DNA of 64,000 nucleotides from an uncultured Maribacter sp. (GTDB lineage: Bacteria; Bacteroidota; Bacteroidia; Flavobacteriales; Flavobacteriaceae): NCBI RefSeq assembly GCF_947500405.1, contig NZ_CANMRY010000007.1:124001-188000 (forward strand), given 5' to 3'. Under the pieces are notes generated by a model. That model saw only the letters and a list, made by a program, of their open reading frames with translations. It searched no databases and was not told the DNA's origin. The number at the start of each line of letters is the position of its first letter. Positions within the stretch are counted from its first letter, which is position 1. Of this stretch, positions 9,234-16,975 are shown piece after piece. The position numbers and the translations under genes are program-made.

Positions 9234-9659
9234 TTAAACAACGGAAAATAAGAAAGAGGCTGCAATCATCCATCCACCAACAATTAGCCCTAGAATACCT
9301 AATTTACCTTGTTTAGGAGCAATTTTTTGACGTAGTTCTTCTGCTTTTGCCTGTGCTGCTTCATTTTTACCTAAGAATAGTTTGTTTATTAAACCAGAGC
9401 CAAGCATAAATCCTAGTGCTGCAGAAACTATGTTTCCTGCTAGTAAAGTAATCCACCATATTGGTGCACTTGTAAGCCAGCCTAAGTTTAAAATGGCGGT
9501 AATAATTCCCCAAACTCCCCAAAAGCAAAATACTAAACCAATCCATCCTTGGTATGGCTCTACTTTTGCTAGTAATTCTTTTGCATTTGGTTTTTTTGCA
9601 AGTATTAAAGAAGGTACTGCAATAAGGCTTAGTAAAATAAGTGTAATTCCCCAGATCAT
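9234..9659 (-). CDS. Small four-helix membrane protein, function unknown
   Basis: 141 aa, probably inner membrane. Hydrophobic segments lie about residues 2-20, 38-60, 67-90 and 122-140. A charged loop between the third and fourth ([22 protein letters not shown]) is rich in Ala, Lys and Glu. No enzyme motif is recognised. It is first in a two-gene unit with the SIMPL protein. Its promoter carries the same inverted repeat and spacing as those of the lipoprotein at 34834-35208 and of the kinase/regulator operon at 35325-37926, which links it to that two-component system. Confidence 0.7.
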   Translation of the reverse strand: MIWGITLILLSLIAVPSLILAKKPNAKELLAKVEPYQGWIGLVFCFWGVWGIITAILNLGWLTSAPIWWITLLAGNIVSAALGFMLGSGLINKLFLGKNEAAQAKAEELRQKIAPKQGKLGILGLIVGGWMIAASFLFSVV

Positions 9660-9706
9660 AATTTTTTGTTTTTAAAAGGTTATTAATTGTATTATTTTGT
9701 CTGGTA

Positions 9707-9775
9707 CAAAGATCTAGAGATTAAGAAGTTTATTTTTACCTTGTTCTAGCTAAAATGTGCTCCCTGTAAACAGGT
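9707..9775 (-). promoter_or_regulatory. Regulated promoter, site 1 (inverted repeat plus spaced -7)
   Basis: On the minus strand: CCTG-TTTA-CAGGGA (around 9761-9774), then ATTTTAGC, then a -7-like GATCTTTGTA whose octamer covers 9714-9707. The equivalent bases are 47 bp apart, as at sites 2 and 3. No TTG is found at -33. The predicted leader to the ATG at 9659 is about 40 nt. Confidence 0.7.
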
Positions 9776-9783
9776 ATAGTTGT

Positions 9784-9791
9784 TACTTTTG
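9784..9791 (+). promoter_or_regulatory. -7 element upstream of dnaG
   Basis: TACTTTTG fits TAnnTTTG; it lies 50 bp before the dnaG TTG start. No -33 TTG at standard spacing. It sits immediately beyond the minus-strand regulated promoter, so the two promoters diverge from the same 80 bp. Confidence 0.4.
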
Positions 9792-9841
9792 TTATTTAAA
9801 TTATCTTTACATAATATCAAAAAATAAAACCTTTTTTAAGA

Positions 9842-11821
9842 TTGATTTCTAAAATAACCATAGATAAAGTATATGAGACTGCTCGTTTAGAGGAGGTTAT
9901 TGGTGATTTTGTACAATTGAAAAAATCAGGAACTAACTTTAAAGGCCTTAGTCCATTTAGTGATGAGCGTACGCCAAGTTTTATGGTATCTCCTGTAAAG
10001 CAAATTTGGAAAGACTTTAGTAGTGGTAAAGGAGGTAATGTCGTTGCTTTTTTAATGGAGCATGAACATTTTACATATCCAGAGGCAATAAAATACTTAG
10101 CCAAAAAGTATAATATTGAAATTGAAGAAACCGAACGTACAGACGAGCAAAAAGAAGAAGCCAGTGAGAGAGAAAGTATGTATTTGGTTTCAGAATTTGC
10201 GCAAAAACATTTTTCAGAAATGGCTTGGGATACAGAGTTAGGGAAAGCTATTGGATTATCTTATTTTAAAGAAAGAGGTTTTACAGAGGAAATTATAAAA
10301 AAGTTTAAACTAGGTTATTGTTTAGATAAATGGGATGGTTTTACACTTGCAGCACTAGATAAAGGGTATAAACTTAAGTATTTAGAGAAAACAGGACTAA
10401 CTATAGTAAAAGAAGACACGCAGAACCCTGGAACTTCTAAAAAGTTTGATAGGTTTAAAGGTAGAGTTATGTTTCCTATCCATTCTATGAGTGGTAGAGT
10501 GTTAGGATTTGGTGGCCGTATTCTCGGTAACGATAAAAAAGCAGCCAAATATTTAAATTCTCCGGAGAGCGACATTTATCATAAAAGTAAAGTGCTCTAT
10601 GGTATTTATTATGCAAAGCAAGCCATTGCTAAAGAAGATAATTGTTATTTGGTAGAGGGGTATACAGATGTTATTCAATTTTACCAAAGAGGGATACATA
10701 ATGTAGTAGCATCTAGCGGTACAGCTTTAACTCCAGAACAAATACGTTTAGTAAATAGATTAACTAAAAATATTACAGTTTTGTTTGATGGAGATGCGGC
10801 AGGATTAAGAGCATCACTTAGAGGTATAGATTTAATTTTAGAACAGGGGATGAATGTAAAAGTATGTACATTCCCAGAAGGAGAAGACCCTGATAGTTTT
10901 TCTAAAAACAATTCTTATGAGAAAGTTGTTGCTTATTTAAAAGATAACTCTCAAGACTTTATACAATTTAAAGCCTCTCATTTAATGAAAGAGGCAGATA
11001 ATGACCCTATAAAAAGAGCAGATACGGTAAGAGATATTATAAATAGTATTGCTAAAATTCCAGACCGTATTAAAAAGGAAATTTATATTCAAGAATGTGC
11101 ACAAATCATGAATGTTTCCGAAGCAGTACTTTTTAATACGCTTGCTCAAATTGGAAAAAAAGACCAGAAAGAAGCGGTAAATAAACAAAAGGAGGAACAA
11201 AAAGCTTTTTCTGTTGTTAAGAATACCGAGGTACAAGAAAAAGTAGATGTGCAATATGTACTTGAAAAAAAAATTATTGAACAATTGTTATTATATGGTA
11301 ATGAAGTACATTCTTTTGAAGATTTGGTGTTAAAAGAAAATGAAGCAGGAGATTTAGAGTTAGAGCCAGAATTATCAGAAATTAAAGTCTACGAGAAAAT
11401 TTATTTAGACCTGCAGGATGATGAAATAGAATTAGCAAATGAAGGCTTTAGGGCTATTTATTATAAATTAATAGAGGAACTTAATGAGAAGGAAGATTTT
11501 GCTGTAAATACTTTTATAGCAAATTTAGAACAAGATACAGTTTCAGAAATTTCTTCTATTTTAATGGAAGAGGAGAAGTATACGCTACATAATTGGGAAC
11601 GAAAAGATATTTATCCGAAAGATAAAAAAACAGAAATAGCGCAATTAGTAAGTGAAACTATTTTAACCTTACGTTGTTATTTAATAAAGAAAAGAATGGA
11701 AGCTTTGCAGGGTAAAACTGCGGATCATACAGAGGATAATAGCGAGATTTTAGAAGAAATCCTAAACTATCTTAATTTAAATAAGTTATTAAGTAGAAAA
11801 TTAAATAGAGTTTTTTCTTAA
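9842..11821 (+). CDS. dnaG: DNA primase with degenerate zinc-binding domain
   Basis: 659 aa. It synthesises RNA primers for replication. Order: N-terminal zinc-binding-type domain (residues 1-100), catalytic TOPRIM core (about 200-370; VEGYTDVI with the catalytic Glu, then FDGDAAG with the metal Asps), and a C-terminal helicase-interaction region. The CHC2 zinc ligands are all replaced, with exact family spacing: S37-x2-S40-x17-D58-x2-S61, although flanking residues (NFKGL, PF, ERTPSF, SGKGGN) are conserved. The start is TTG; the conserved ISKITIDKV follows at once. The gene is monocistronic between a plus-strand -7 element and a strong terminator. Confidence 0.95.
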   Translation: MISKITIDKVYETARLEEVIGDFVQLKKSGTNFKGLSPFSDERTPSFMVSPVKQIWKDFSSGKGGNVVAFLMEHEHFTYPEAIKYLAKKYNIEIEETERTDEQKEEASERESMYLVSEFAQKHFSEMAWDTELGKAIGLSYFKERGFTEEIIKKFKLGYCLDKWDGFTLAALDKGYKLKYLEKTGLTIVKEDTQNPGTSKKFDRFKGRVMFPIHSMSGRVLGFGGRILGNDKKAAKYLNSPESDIYHKSKVLYGIYYAKQAIAKEDNCYLVEGYTDVIQFYQRGIHNVVASSGTALTPEQIRLVNRLTKNITVLFDGDAAGLRASLRGIDLILEQGMNVKVCTFPEGEDPDSFSKNNSYEKVVAYLKDNSQDFIQFKASHLMKEADNDPIKRADTVRDIINSIAKIPDRIKKEIYIQECAQIMNVSEAVLFNTLAQIGKKDQKEAVNKQKEEQKAFSVVKNTEVQEKVDVQYVLEKKIIEQLLLYGNEVHSFEDLVLKENEAGDLELEPELSEIKVYEKIYLDLQDDEIELANEGFRAIYYKLIEELNEKEDFAVNTFIANLEQDTVSEISSILMEEEKYTLHNWERKDIYPKDKKTEIAQLVSETILTLRCYLIKKRMEALQGKTADHTEDNSEILEEILNYLNLNKLLSRKLNRVFS

Positions 11822-11833
11822 AAAAATAGCATA

Positions 11834-11864
11834 AAAAAAGCCTGATAGAACATCAGGCTTTTTT
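11834..11864. terminator. Bidirectional terminator between dnaG and a convergent regulator
   Basis: Perfect 13-bp stem, AAAAAAGCCTGAT (11834-11846) with ATCAGGCTTTTTT (11852-11864), 5-nt loop. Symmetric A and T tracts let it stop dnaG from the left and the regulator gene from the right. Confidence 0.9.
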
Positions 11865-11880
11865 AGGAGTAAAAAATATT

Positions 11881-12510
11881 TTAATACAACTCTAGCGCTT
11901 TGGCCTGTTGTAGTAAATCTACCATATTATCTACGTTTAATTTTTTCATTAAACGAGCTTTATAGGTGCTCACAGTTTTTTCATTAAGATTTAAACCAAT
12001 TGCAACATCTTTATTTCTTTTTCCACTAGCTAAAAGTTTAAGAACTTCTATTTCTCTTGTGGATAATTTTCTAAAGAACCTTCTTGGTTTTTGTGTACCT
12101 TCATCAAAAGCTAAACGTTGTGCAAGTTCATTGGTAATAAACATACTACCTTCACTAACTTTACGTACTGCAGTGACTATATAATCTACATCAGAAGATT
12201 TAGATAAATATCCAAATGCGCCAGCTCTAATAGAGCTTAATGCATAAACATCTTCAGATTGTCCACTGTACATTAATACTTTAACTTCAGGGTATTCTTT
12301 TTTAATTTTTCTTAACGTAGCTATACCATTTATTTCAGGTATATCCATTTCTAACATAATTACATCTGGAGTAACTTCTTCTAATTTTTGAAAAAGCTCA
12401 GCTGTAGTTGATGCATCAGCAATAACTTCAAATTCTGAAGTAGAATCTAATACATTTTTAACGCCCATGCGGATAATGGGGTGGTTGTCCGCGATAAGTA
12501 CTTTAATCAT
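11881..12510 (-). CDS. NarL/LuxR-type response regulator with Glu at the phosphoacceptor site
   Basis: 209 aa. An N-terminal receiver domain (1-120) is joined to a C-terminal LuxR helix-turn-helix (about 145-205; LSTREIEVLKLLASGKRNKDVA, then NEKTVSTYKARLMKKL). Acidic D8 and the switch Lys (YLSKS) are present. The phosphoacceptor alignment DVIMLEMDIPEINGIATL against the usual D-x4-D puts E54 where Asp is expected, so it may act as a permanently active or phosphorylation-independent regulator. No sensor kinase gene is adjacent. It converges on dnaG over a shared terminator. Target genes are unknown. Confidence 0.9.
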   Translation of the reverse strand: MIKVLIADNHPIIRMGVKNVLDSTSEFEVIADASTTAELFQKLEEVTPDVIMLEMDIPEINGIATLRKIKKEYPEVKVLMYSGQSEDVYALSSIRAGAFGYLSKSSDVDYIVTAVRKVSEGSMFITNELAQRLAFDEGTQKPRRFFRKLSTREIEVLKLLASGKRNKDVAIGLNLNEKTVSTYKARLMKKLNVDNMVDLLQQAKALELY

Positions 12511-12683
12511 TTCTTTTTTTTTCTAAATTAAGCTATATCAAGGCATTATCTGGCTCAATAAGTCTGACATGCAATGTAAGGCATAAAAATTTAATTATGA
12601 AGTTAAAGGTTAAATATTTTTATTAACTAACGTAATTTTTGTAGGAATATTCGATTTATTTGTGTTTTAATCAGTTAAACTAC

Positions 12684-13472
12684 TTATTTTAACACATCTG
12701 GAATTATACAAATTGGTATTGGGTTCATTTTGTGTTGGTTAGCAGTATTTAGTTTTTTAAATATTTTAAACACTTCTTTTTCTCTGCCTGAAAAATCAGA
12801 TTCTTTTTTCTCATCATCATTCATTTTCATAGCCCATTCTAGTTCAGGGTAAGAAGCCCCAATTTGATCTTCATCGGTTCTATCATCACCCCATAAACCA
12901 TCAGTTGGCGCAGCTATTTGTATGTCATTATTTATATTTAAAACTTTTGCAATAGCGTAAACTTCAGTCTTAAGTAAATCTGCAATAGGGCTTAAATCTA
13001 CTCCTCCATCGCCATATTTTGTGTAAAATCCAACACCAAAATCTTCTACTTTATTACCTGTTCCTGCAACTAAATAGCCATGTAATGCAGCAAAATAGTA
13101 TAAAGTTGTCATGCGTAACCTAGCTCTTGTATTAGCTAAAGACATAAAGCGTTCTTCTTCACTTTCTACAGCAGGAAGTACCTCTAGTAAATTATCAAAA
13201 ACAGGGGTTAGGTTAACAGGTTGGCGACTAACATTAGGAAAATTACTTTGTAACCATTCTATATGCTTAGAGGCTCTATCTTCTTGGCTTTCTGCTTGGT
13301 GTATTGGCATTTCTACACATAAAAGCTTTAGTCCAGTTTTGGCGCATAGAGTAGAAGTTACAGCGGAATCTATACCGCCAGAAATACCTATTACAAAACC
13401 TTTTAAATTTGCTTTTGTTGCGTAGTCTTTTAACCAGCCTACAATGTGGTCTATTACTTTTTCTGTTTGCAT
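12684..13472 (-). CDS. nadE: NAD+ synthase (ammonia-dependent)
   Basis: 262 aa. It adenylates deamido-NAD with ATP and amidates it, using free ammonia as no glutaminase domain is present. The ATP-pyrophosphatase P-loop is SGGIDS at residues 31-36. Also visible are GTGNKVEDFGVGFYTKYGDGGVD and the DLLKTEVYAIAK helix, all NadE signatures. It is transcribed away from gldB; their start codons are 72 bp apart, an arrangement that looks like a divergent promoter region. No regulatory motif for nadE itself was found. Confidence 0.93.
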   Translation of the reverse strand: MQTEKVIDHIVGWLKDYATKANLKGFVIGISGGIDSAVTSTLCAKTGLKLLCVEMPIHQAESQEDRASKHIEWLQSNFPNVSRQPVNLTPVFDNLLEVLPAVESEEERFMSLANTRARLRMTTLYYFAALHGYLVAGTGNKVEDFGVGFYTKYGDGGVDLSPIADLLKTEVYAIAKVLNINNDIQIAAPTDGLWGDDRTDEDQIGASYPELEWAMKMNDDEKKESDFSGREKEVFKIFKKLNTANQHKMNPIPICIIPDVLK

Positions 13473-13501
13473 AGAAATATTATTATTTGATTTAAAACTA
13501 C

Positions 13502-13509
13502 TAACTTTG
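13502..13509 (+). promoter_or_regulatory. -7 element upstream of gldB
   Basis: TAACTTTG matches TAnnTTTG and lies 35 bp before the first gldB ATG. The upstream -33 TTG is poorly spaced. Confidence 0.5.
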
Positions 13510-13544
13510 CCTCTAAAATTAAGACCTAGTTCTTAAATATTAAA

Positions 13545-14522
13545 ATGTATCTTAAATTACTTTGTATGCAAAAACACATTTTTGCCTTATTGTCATTAAT
13601 TATCCTATTTTTTGGCTGTAAAGAAGAAGATAAAACTGAAAAAGAGATTGCTAAACTAGAAGTGAACGTATCTATCTCTCGTTTTGATAAAGAGTTTTCA
13701 GAGGCAAATCCTAATGATTTACCTAAATTAAGAGCTAAATACCCTTATTTATTTCCTGCTCCAGATAGTGTTTGGGTAAAAAAAATGCAAGATACTATTC
13801 AGCAAGAATTAATGCAAGAGGTAAGTTCTGAGTTTTCAGATTTTAGTAAAGAAACCTTGCAATTAAAAGATTTTTACAAACACGTAAAATATTACTTTCC
13901 AAAATATAAAGTCCCACACATTATTACAGTAACAAATGATGTGGATTATAACAATAGAATTATTTTGGCAGATAGTTTGTTGTTCATTGGTTTGGATAAT
14001 TATTTAGGACAAGATCATAGGTTTTATAGTAGTATTCAACGCTATATTTCTCAGGGAATGGATAGGGAGTATATTGTTAGTAACATAGCAAGTGCTTTTG
14101 CAAATAAAGCAGTTCCAAAGCCTAGAGATCGTACTTTTTTAGCGCAAATAATATATTATGGTAAAGAATTATATTTAAAAAATAAGTTATTGCCTAATGC
14201 TACAGATGCAATAAAAATAGGATATACAGAAGAACAGTTAAATTGGGCTATAGCAAATGAAGAACCTATATGGCGAAATTTTGTAGAGCAAGAATATTTG
14301 TATAGTACAAATAATAATTTAAGGAAGCGTTTTTTAGACCCAGCTCCATTTTCAAAATTTGGATTAGAGTTAGATAAAGAATCTCCAGGGCGTATAGGAC
14401 GTTATATAGGTTGGCAGATTGTAAAATCTTTTATGGAGAAAAATGATTTATCTCTTGTGCAATTAATGCCAGTATCGGCAGAAGAAATTTTCAAAAAATC
14501 GAATTACAAACCAAAAAAATAA
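13545..14522 (+). CDS. gldB: Gliding motility lipoprotein GldB
   Basis: 325 aa lipoprotein. The hydrophobic signal ends in LFFGC, so lipidation is at C25 from the first ATG or C18 if translation starts at the internal Met (13566), which gives a more ordinary lipoprotein signal. The body matches GldB: an SRFDKEF segment after the lipobox, a DNYLGQDH segment, and P-x-F-SKFG...SPGRIGRYIGWQIVKSFM near the C-terminus. GldB is required for gliding in Flavobacterium johnsoniae; its biochemical role is unknown. The TAATG overlap with gldC indicates a coupled operon. Confidence 0.92.
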   Translation: MYLKLLCMQKHIFALLSLIILFFGCKEEDKTEKEIAKLEVNVSISRFDKEFSEANPNDLPKLRAKYPYLFPAPDSVWVKKMQDTIQQELMQEVSSEFSDFSKETLQLKDFYKHVKYYFPKYKVPHIITVTNDVDYNNRIILADSLLFIGLDNYLGQDHRFYSSIQRYISQGMDREYIVSNIASAFANKAVPKPRDRTFLAQIIYYGKELYLKNKLLPNATDAIKIGYTEEQLNWAIANEEPIWRNFVEQEYLYSTNNNLRKRFLDPAPFSKFGLELDKESPGRIGRYIGWQIVKSFMEKNDLSLVQLMPVSAEEIFKKSNYKPKK

Positions 14523-14857
14523 TGGCAGAATTACATACATCAGAAATTACACTTAAAGTTGGGTTAGATGAAAATCGTGTACCTGAAAAATTAAACTGGT
14601 CGGCAGAGGATGGCGGAGTAGAAAACCAAGAAATAAAAGCAATGTTACTTTCTGTATGGGATAGTAAAAATCAAGAATCTTTAAAAATAGATTTATGGAC
14701 TAAAGATATGCCTGTTGATGAGATGAAAGTCTTTTTTCATCAAACCTTAGTTGCTATGTCTGATACGTTTATGAAGGCAACACAAGATGAAAAAATGACA
14801 GCTACCATGAAAGATTTTTGTGAATATTTTGCGGAGAAATTAGAACTGAAAAAATAA
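14522..14857 (+). CDS. gldC: Gliding motility protein GldC
   Basis: 111 aa, no signal peptide, predicted soluble. It is recognised by length, its position right after gldB, and segments such as ITLKVGLDENRVPEKLNWSAEDGG and LWTKDMPVDEMKVFFHQTL. In F. johnsoniae, gldB and gldC are also adjacent, and gldC supports but is not essential for gliding. The start codon overlaps the gldB stop by one base. A terminator follows 27 bp downstream. Confidence 0.9.
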   Translation: MAELHTSEITLKVGLDENRVPEKLNWSAEDGGVENQEIKAMLLSVWDSKNQESLKIDLWTKDMPVDEMKVFFHQTLVAMSDTFMKATQDEKMTATMKDFCEYFAEKLELKK

Positions 14858-14884
14858 ATAGTAGCTAATAGTTATTGTTTCTTA

Positions 14885-14907
14885 AAAACCGCTTATCGCG
14901 GTTTTTT
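14885..14907 (+). terminator. Terminator of gldBC
   Basis: AAAACCGC (14885-14892) pairs with GCGGTTTT (14898-14905), 5-nt loop, in a T run. Confidence 0.85.
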
Positions 14908-14923
14908 GTTTTCATGTAAGTAT

Positions 14924-14931
14924 TAACTTTG
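14924..14931 (+). promoter_or_regulatory. -7 element upstream of the 118-aa unknown gene
   Basis: TAACTTTG (consensus TAnnTTTG), 34 bp before the ATG. A TTTG at 14905-14908 could serve as -33, but the 15-bp spacing is short. Confidence 0.45.
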
Positions 14932-14965
14932 TTACTAAGACAAATTAGAAATTAAAATTAAAAGA

Positions 14966-15322
14966 ATGAAGCAATTAATTTTAGTTTATAATGCGAACTC
15001 TGGTTGGCATAATAGTGTAATAGATAGTTTGCATAAGATTGTGAGTCCAAAAACATATGATTGTAATTTGTGTGATATTACTTTTGGTGTTTTTTCTGAA
15101 AAGGAAGTTTGGAAAAAATTTAGAACAGAAACAAATATAGAGATGCAATTTCTACATAAAAATGAGTTTCTAGAAGTGTATAAACCTAAAGAAAAATATA
15201 ATTTTCCAATTATTTTTAAAAGTAAGGATAATAAAATAGAGGTGTTTTTAAAATCAGAAGAAGTAAATGCTTTAAAAAAACCTCAGGATTTAATAAACGT
15301 AATTAAAAGTAGTTTTAAATAG
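14966..15322 (+). CDS. Conserved-looking small protein of unknown function
   Basis: 118 aa, predicted soluble, no signal peptide. It opens with a beta-strand, MKQLILVYNANSGWHNS, then a helix, then YDCNLCDITFG with a CxxC pair (about residues 32-35), then aromatic/charged segments. The N-terminal strand-loop and CxxC suggest a small redox or nucleotide-binding fold, but I do not recognise a family. It has its own -7 element and ends overlapping the convergent engB gene by 8 bp. Confidence 0.7.
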   Translation: MKQLILVYNANSGWHNSVIDSLHKIVSPKTYDCNLCDITFGVFSEKEVWKKFRTETNIEMQFLHKNEFLEVYKPKEKYNFPIIFKSKDNKIEVFLKSEEVNALKKPQDLINVIKSSFK

Positions 15323-15938
15323 AATCTTTTTGCCTTTTAAAATAATCAAGGTTTATGTTTTCTATAAAATTTAAAACCTCATCCCTTCCTAATCTTTTGC
15401 TAGAAGAGGTAACAAAATGCAGAGGAGCTTCTTCCCAAATATCTGCAAGTAATACATCTATATAGCTTTGTACTTGTTTTTCAATAGCTTTAGGTTTAAG
15501 CTTGTCTGCTTTGGTAAAAATGATACAAAAAGGTATTCCGTTTTCGCCCATCCATTCCATAAATTCCATATCAATTTTTTGTGGTGTATGGCGAACATCC
15601 ACTAAAACAAAGGAACAAACAAGTTGTTCTCTTTGCGTAAAATAATTAGTAATATATTTTTGAAAAGTGTTTTTATCTTTTTTAGATACTCTAGCATAGC
15701 CATAGCCTGGTAAATCTACCAAAAACCAATTTTCATTTATTTTAAAATGATTAATTAGTTGCGTCTTTCCTGGTCTTCCAGATGTTTTTGCTAAACTTCT
15801 ACGCTCTGTAAGCATATTTATTAAAGAAGATTTTCCAACATTAGACCTTCCAATAAATGCGTACTCAGGCAAAGGTTCTTTAGGGCATCTAGAAACCTCG
15901 GTATTGCTTATCACAAAGTCGGCCGACTTTATTTTCAT
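15315..15938 (-). CDS. engB: Ribosome-biogenesis GTPase EngB (YihA/YsxC)
   Basis: 207 aa TrmE-Era-EngA-EngB GTPase acting in 50S assembly. G1 is GRSNVGKSS at residues 30-38, G3 is DLPGYG, G4 is TKAD, and RRSLAKTSGRPGKTQ forms the switch region. Length and order fit EngB. Its 3' end overlaps the 118-aa gene by 8 bp on the opposite strand. It lies 11 bp after the hydrolase gene on the same strand and is probably cotranscribed with it. Confidence 0.95.
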   Translation of the reverse strand: MKIKSADFVISNTEVSRCPKEPLPEYAFIGRSNVGKSSLINMLTERRSLAKTSGRPGKTQLINHFKINENWFLVDLPGYGYARVSKKDKNTFQKYITNYFTQREQLVCSFVLVDVRHTPQKIDMEFMEWMGENGIPFCIIFTKADKLKPKAIEKQVQSYIDVLLADIWEEAPLHFVTSSSKRLGRDEVLNFIENINLDYFKRQKDSI

Positions 15939-15949
15939 TAAAATAGGTG

Positions 15950-16714
15950 TTAGAAATTACGTTTCTCTAGCCAAGAATCTAAAATTGTATTAAATTCTTC
16001 TGGATGCTCCATCATTGGTGCATGACCACATTTTTCTATCCAAAATAAATCGGAATCTGGTAACAATTCATGAAATTCATTTGCAACATTCGGGGGTGTT
16101 ACGTTGTCGTTTTCTCCCCAAATTATACAAGTAGGTGTAGGCATTTTGGCTAGATCTTTAGACATATTGTGTCTAATAGCACTTTTTGCAATTGCTAACG
16201 TCTTTACAAGTTTCATACGGTCGTTTACCGTTTCAAAAACTTCATCAACTATTTCTTTAGTAGCTACAGCTGGGTCATAGAAAACGCCTTCGGCTTTTTT
16301 CTTTATAAACTCATAATCTCCTCTTCTTGGATAACCGTCGCCCATAGCACTTTCATAGAGCCCAGAGCTGCCTGTTATTACAAGCGCTTTAACATTTTGT
16401 GGGTATAGTTTTGTATATAATAGTCCTATGTGGCCTCCTAAGGAATTGCCTAAAAGAATAACGTTGTTAAGTTTTTTGAATTTTATAAAACTATCTAGAT
16501 ATTTAGCAAAGTTTTTTACAGTGGTTTTAATCATAGGCATATCATAGATAGGCAATTCTGGGATCAAAACTTTATATCCTTTCTTAGGAAAATGTTCTGT
16601 TACGCCATGAAAATTGCTTAAACCGCCCATTAGACCATGTAGTATAATTATAGCAGTACCTTCTCCTTTCTCTATATACTTAAATTTTCCTTCCGTTATT
16701 ATTTCTTCTTCCAT
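15950..16714 (-). CDS. Alpha/beta hydrolase
   Basis: 254 aa, cytoplasmic. The fold is given by the HGLMGG oxyanion loop, the nucleophile elbow GNSLGG (S91), the acid D203 in WGENDNVTPP and H231 in CGHAPMMEHP, so the triad is complete. The family includes esterases, C-C hydrolases and haloperoxidase-like enzymes; the substrate cannot be assigned. It heads a two-gene unit with engB and diverges from the mraZ operon, with a 261-bp gap between the two starts. Confidence 0.85.
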   Translation of the reverse strand: MEEEIITEGKFKYIEKGEGTAIIILHGLMGGLSNFHGVTEHFPKKGYKVLIPELPIYDMPMIKTTVKNFAKYLDSFIKFKKLNNVILLGNSLGGHIGLLYTKLYPQNVKALVITGSSGLYESAMGDGYPRRGDYEFIKKKAEGVFYDPAVATKEIVDEVFETVNDRMKLVKTLAIAKSAIRHNMSKDLAKMPTPTCIIWGENDNVTPPNVANEFHELLPDSDLFWIEKCGHAPMMEHPEEFNTILDSWLEKRNF

Positions 16715-16906
16715 TCAAGGATGCTTGTGGTCTTAGTCGGCAAATATAGGGAATTATATAGAATAGTTTTTTACCCTTTTTTAGTTACGGAATAGAATCT
16801 GTAATCTAATTGGTCTTCAAAACATTAGCTCTAAATTTTTAAAAACAACTCTTTTTTTACTTTTTGAGCCCTGTTTTTCTCAAAAAAGCTAAAATTTATT
16901 AACAAA

Positions 16907-16932
16907 GTGGTATTTTGTGGTAAATTGTGGTA
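16907..16932 (+). promoter_or_regulatory. MraZ operator: three 10-bp-spaced GTGGTA repeats
   Basis: GTGGTA occurs at 16907-16912, 16917-16922 and 16927-16932, exactly 10 bp apart, i.e. TGGTA-N5 three times. Known MraZ boxes are TGGGN repeats with 5-nt spacers, so this has the right geometry with a variant core. The third repeat ends 10 bp before the -7 element, where bound MraZ would block polymerase. Confidence 0.75.
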
Positions 16933-16942
16933 ATAAAATATA

Positions 16943-16950
16943 TATATTTG
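16943..16950 (+). promoter_or_regulatory. -7 element of the dcw operon
   Basis: TATATTTG, exact consensus, 25 bp before the mraZ TTG start and 10 bp after the last MraZ repeat. Confidence 0.65.
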
Positions 16951-16975
16951 AGTTGTAAAAAGTAAATACCGCGCT

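Noticed and set aside
9382..9675. 97-aa plus-strand ORF opposite the small membrane protein gene
   Set aside because: Membrane-like composition arises from the complement of the real gene, which has a regulated promoter and fits a two-gene unit.
16861..16886. Inverted repeat TTTTTGAG/CTCAAAAA enclosing CCCTGTTTTT upstream of mraZ, resembling the three-site regulon repeat
   Set aside because: Only one half matches the CAGGG element and no -7-like sequence sits at the 47-bp position; the gap between divergent genes gives no terminator role either.
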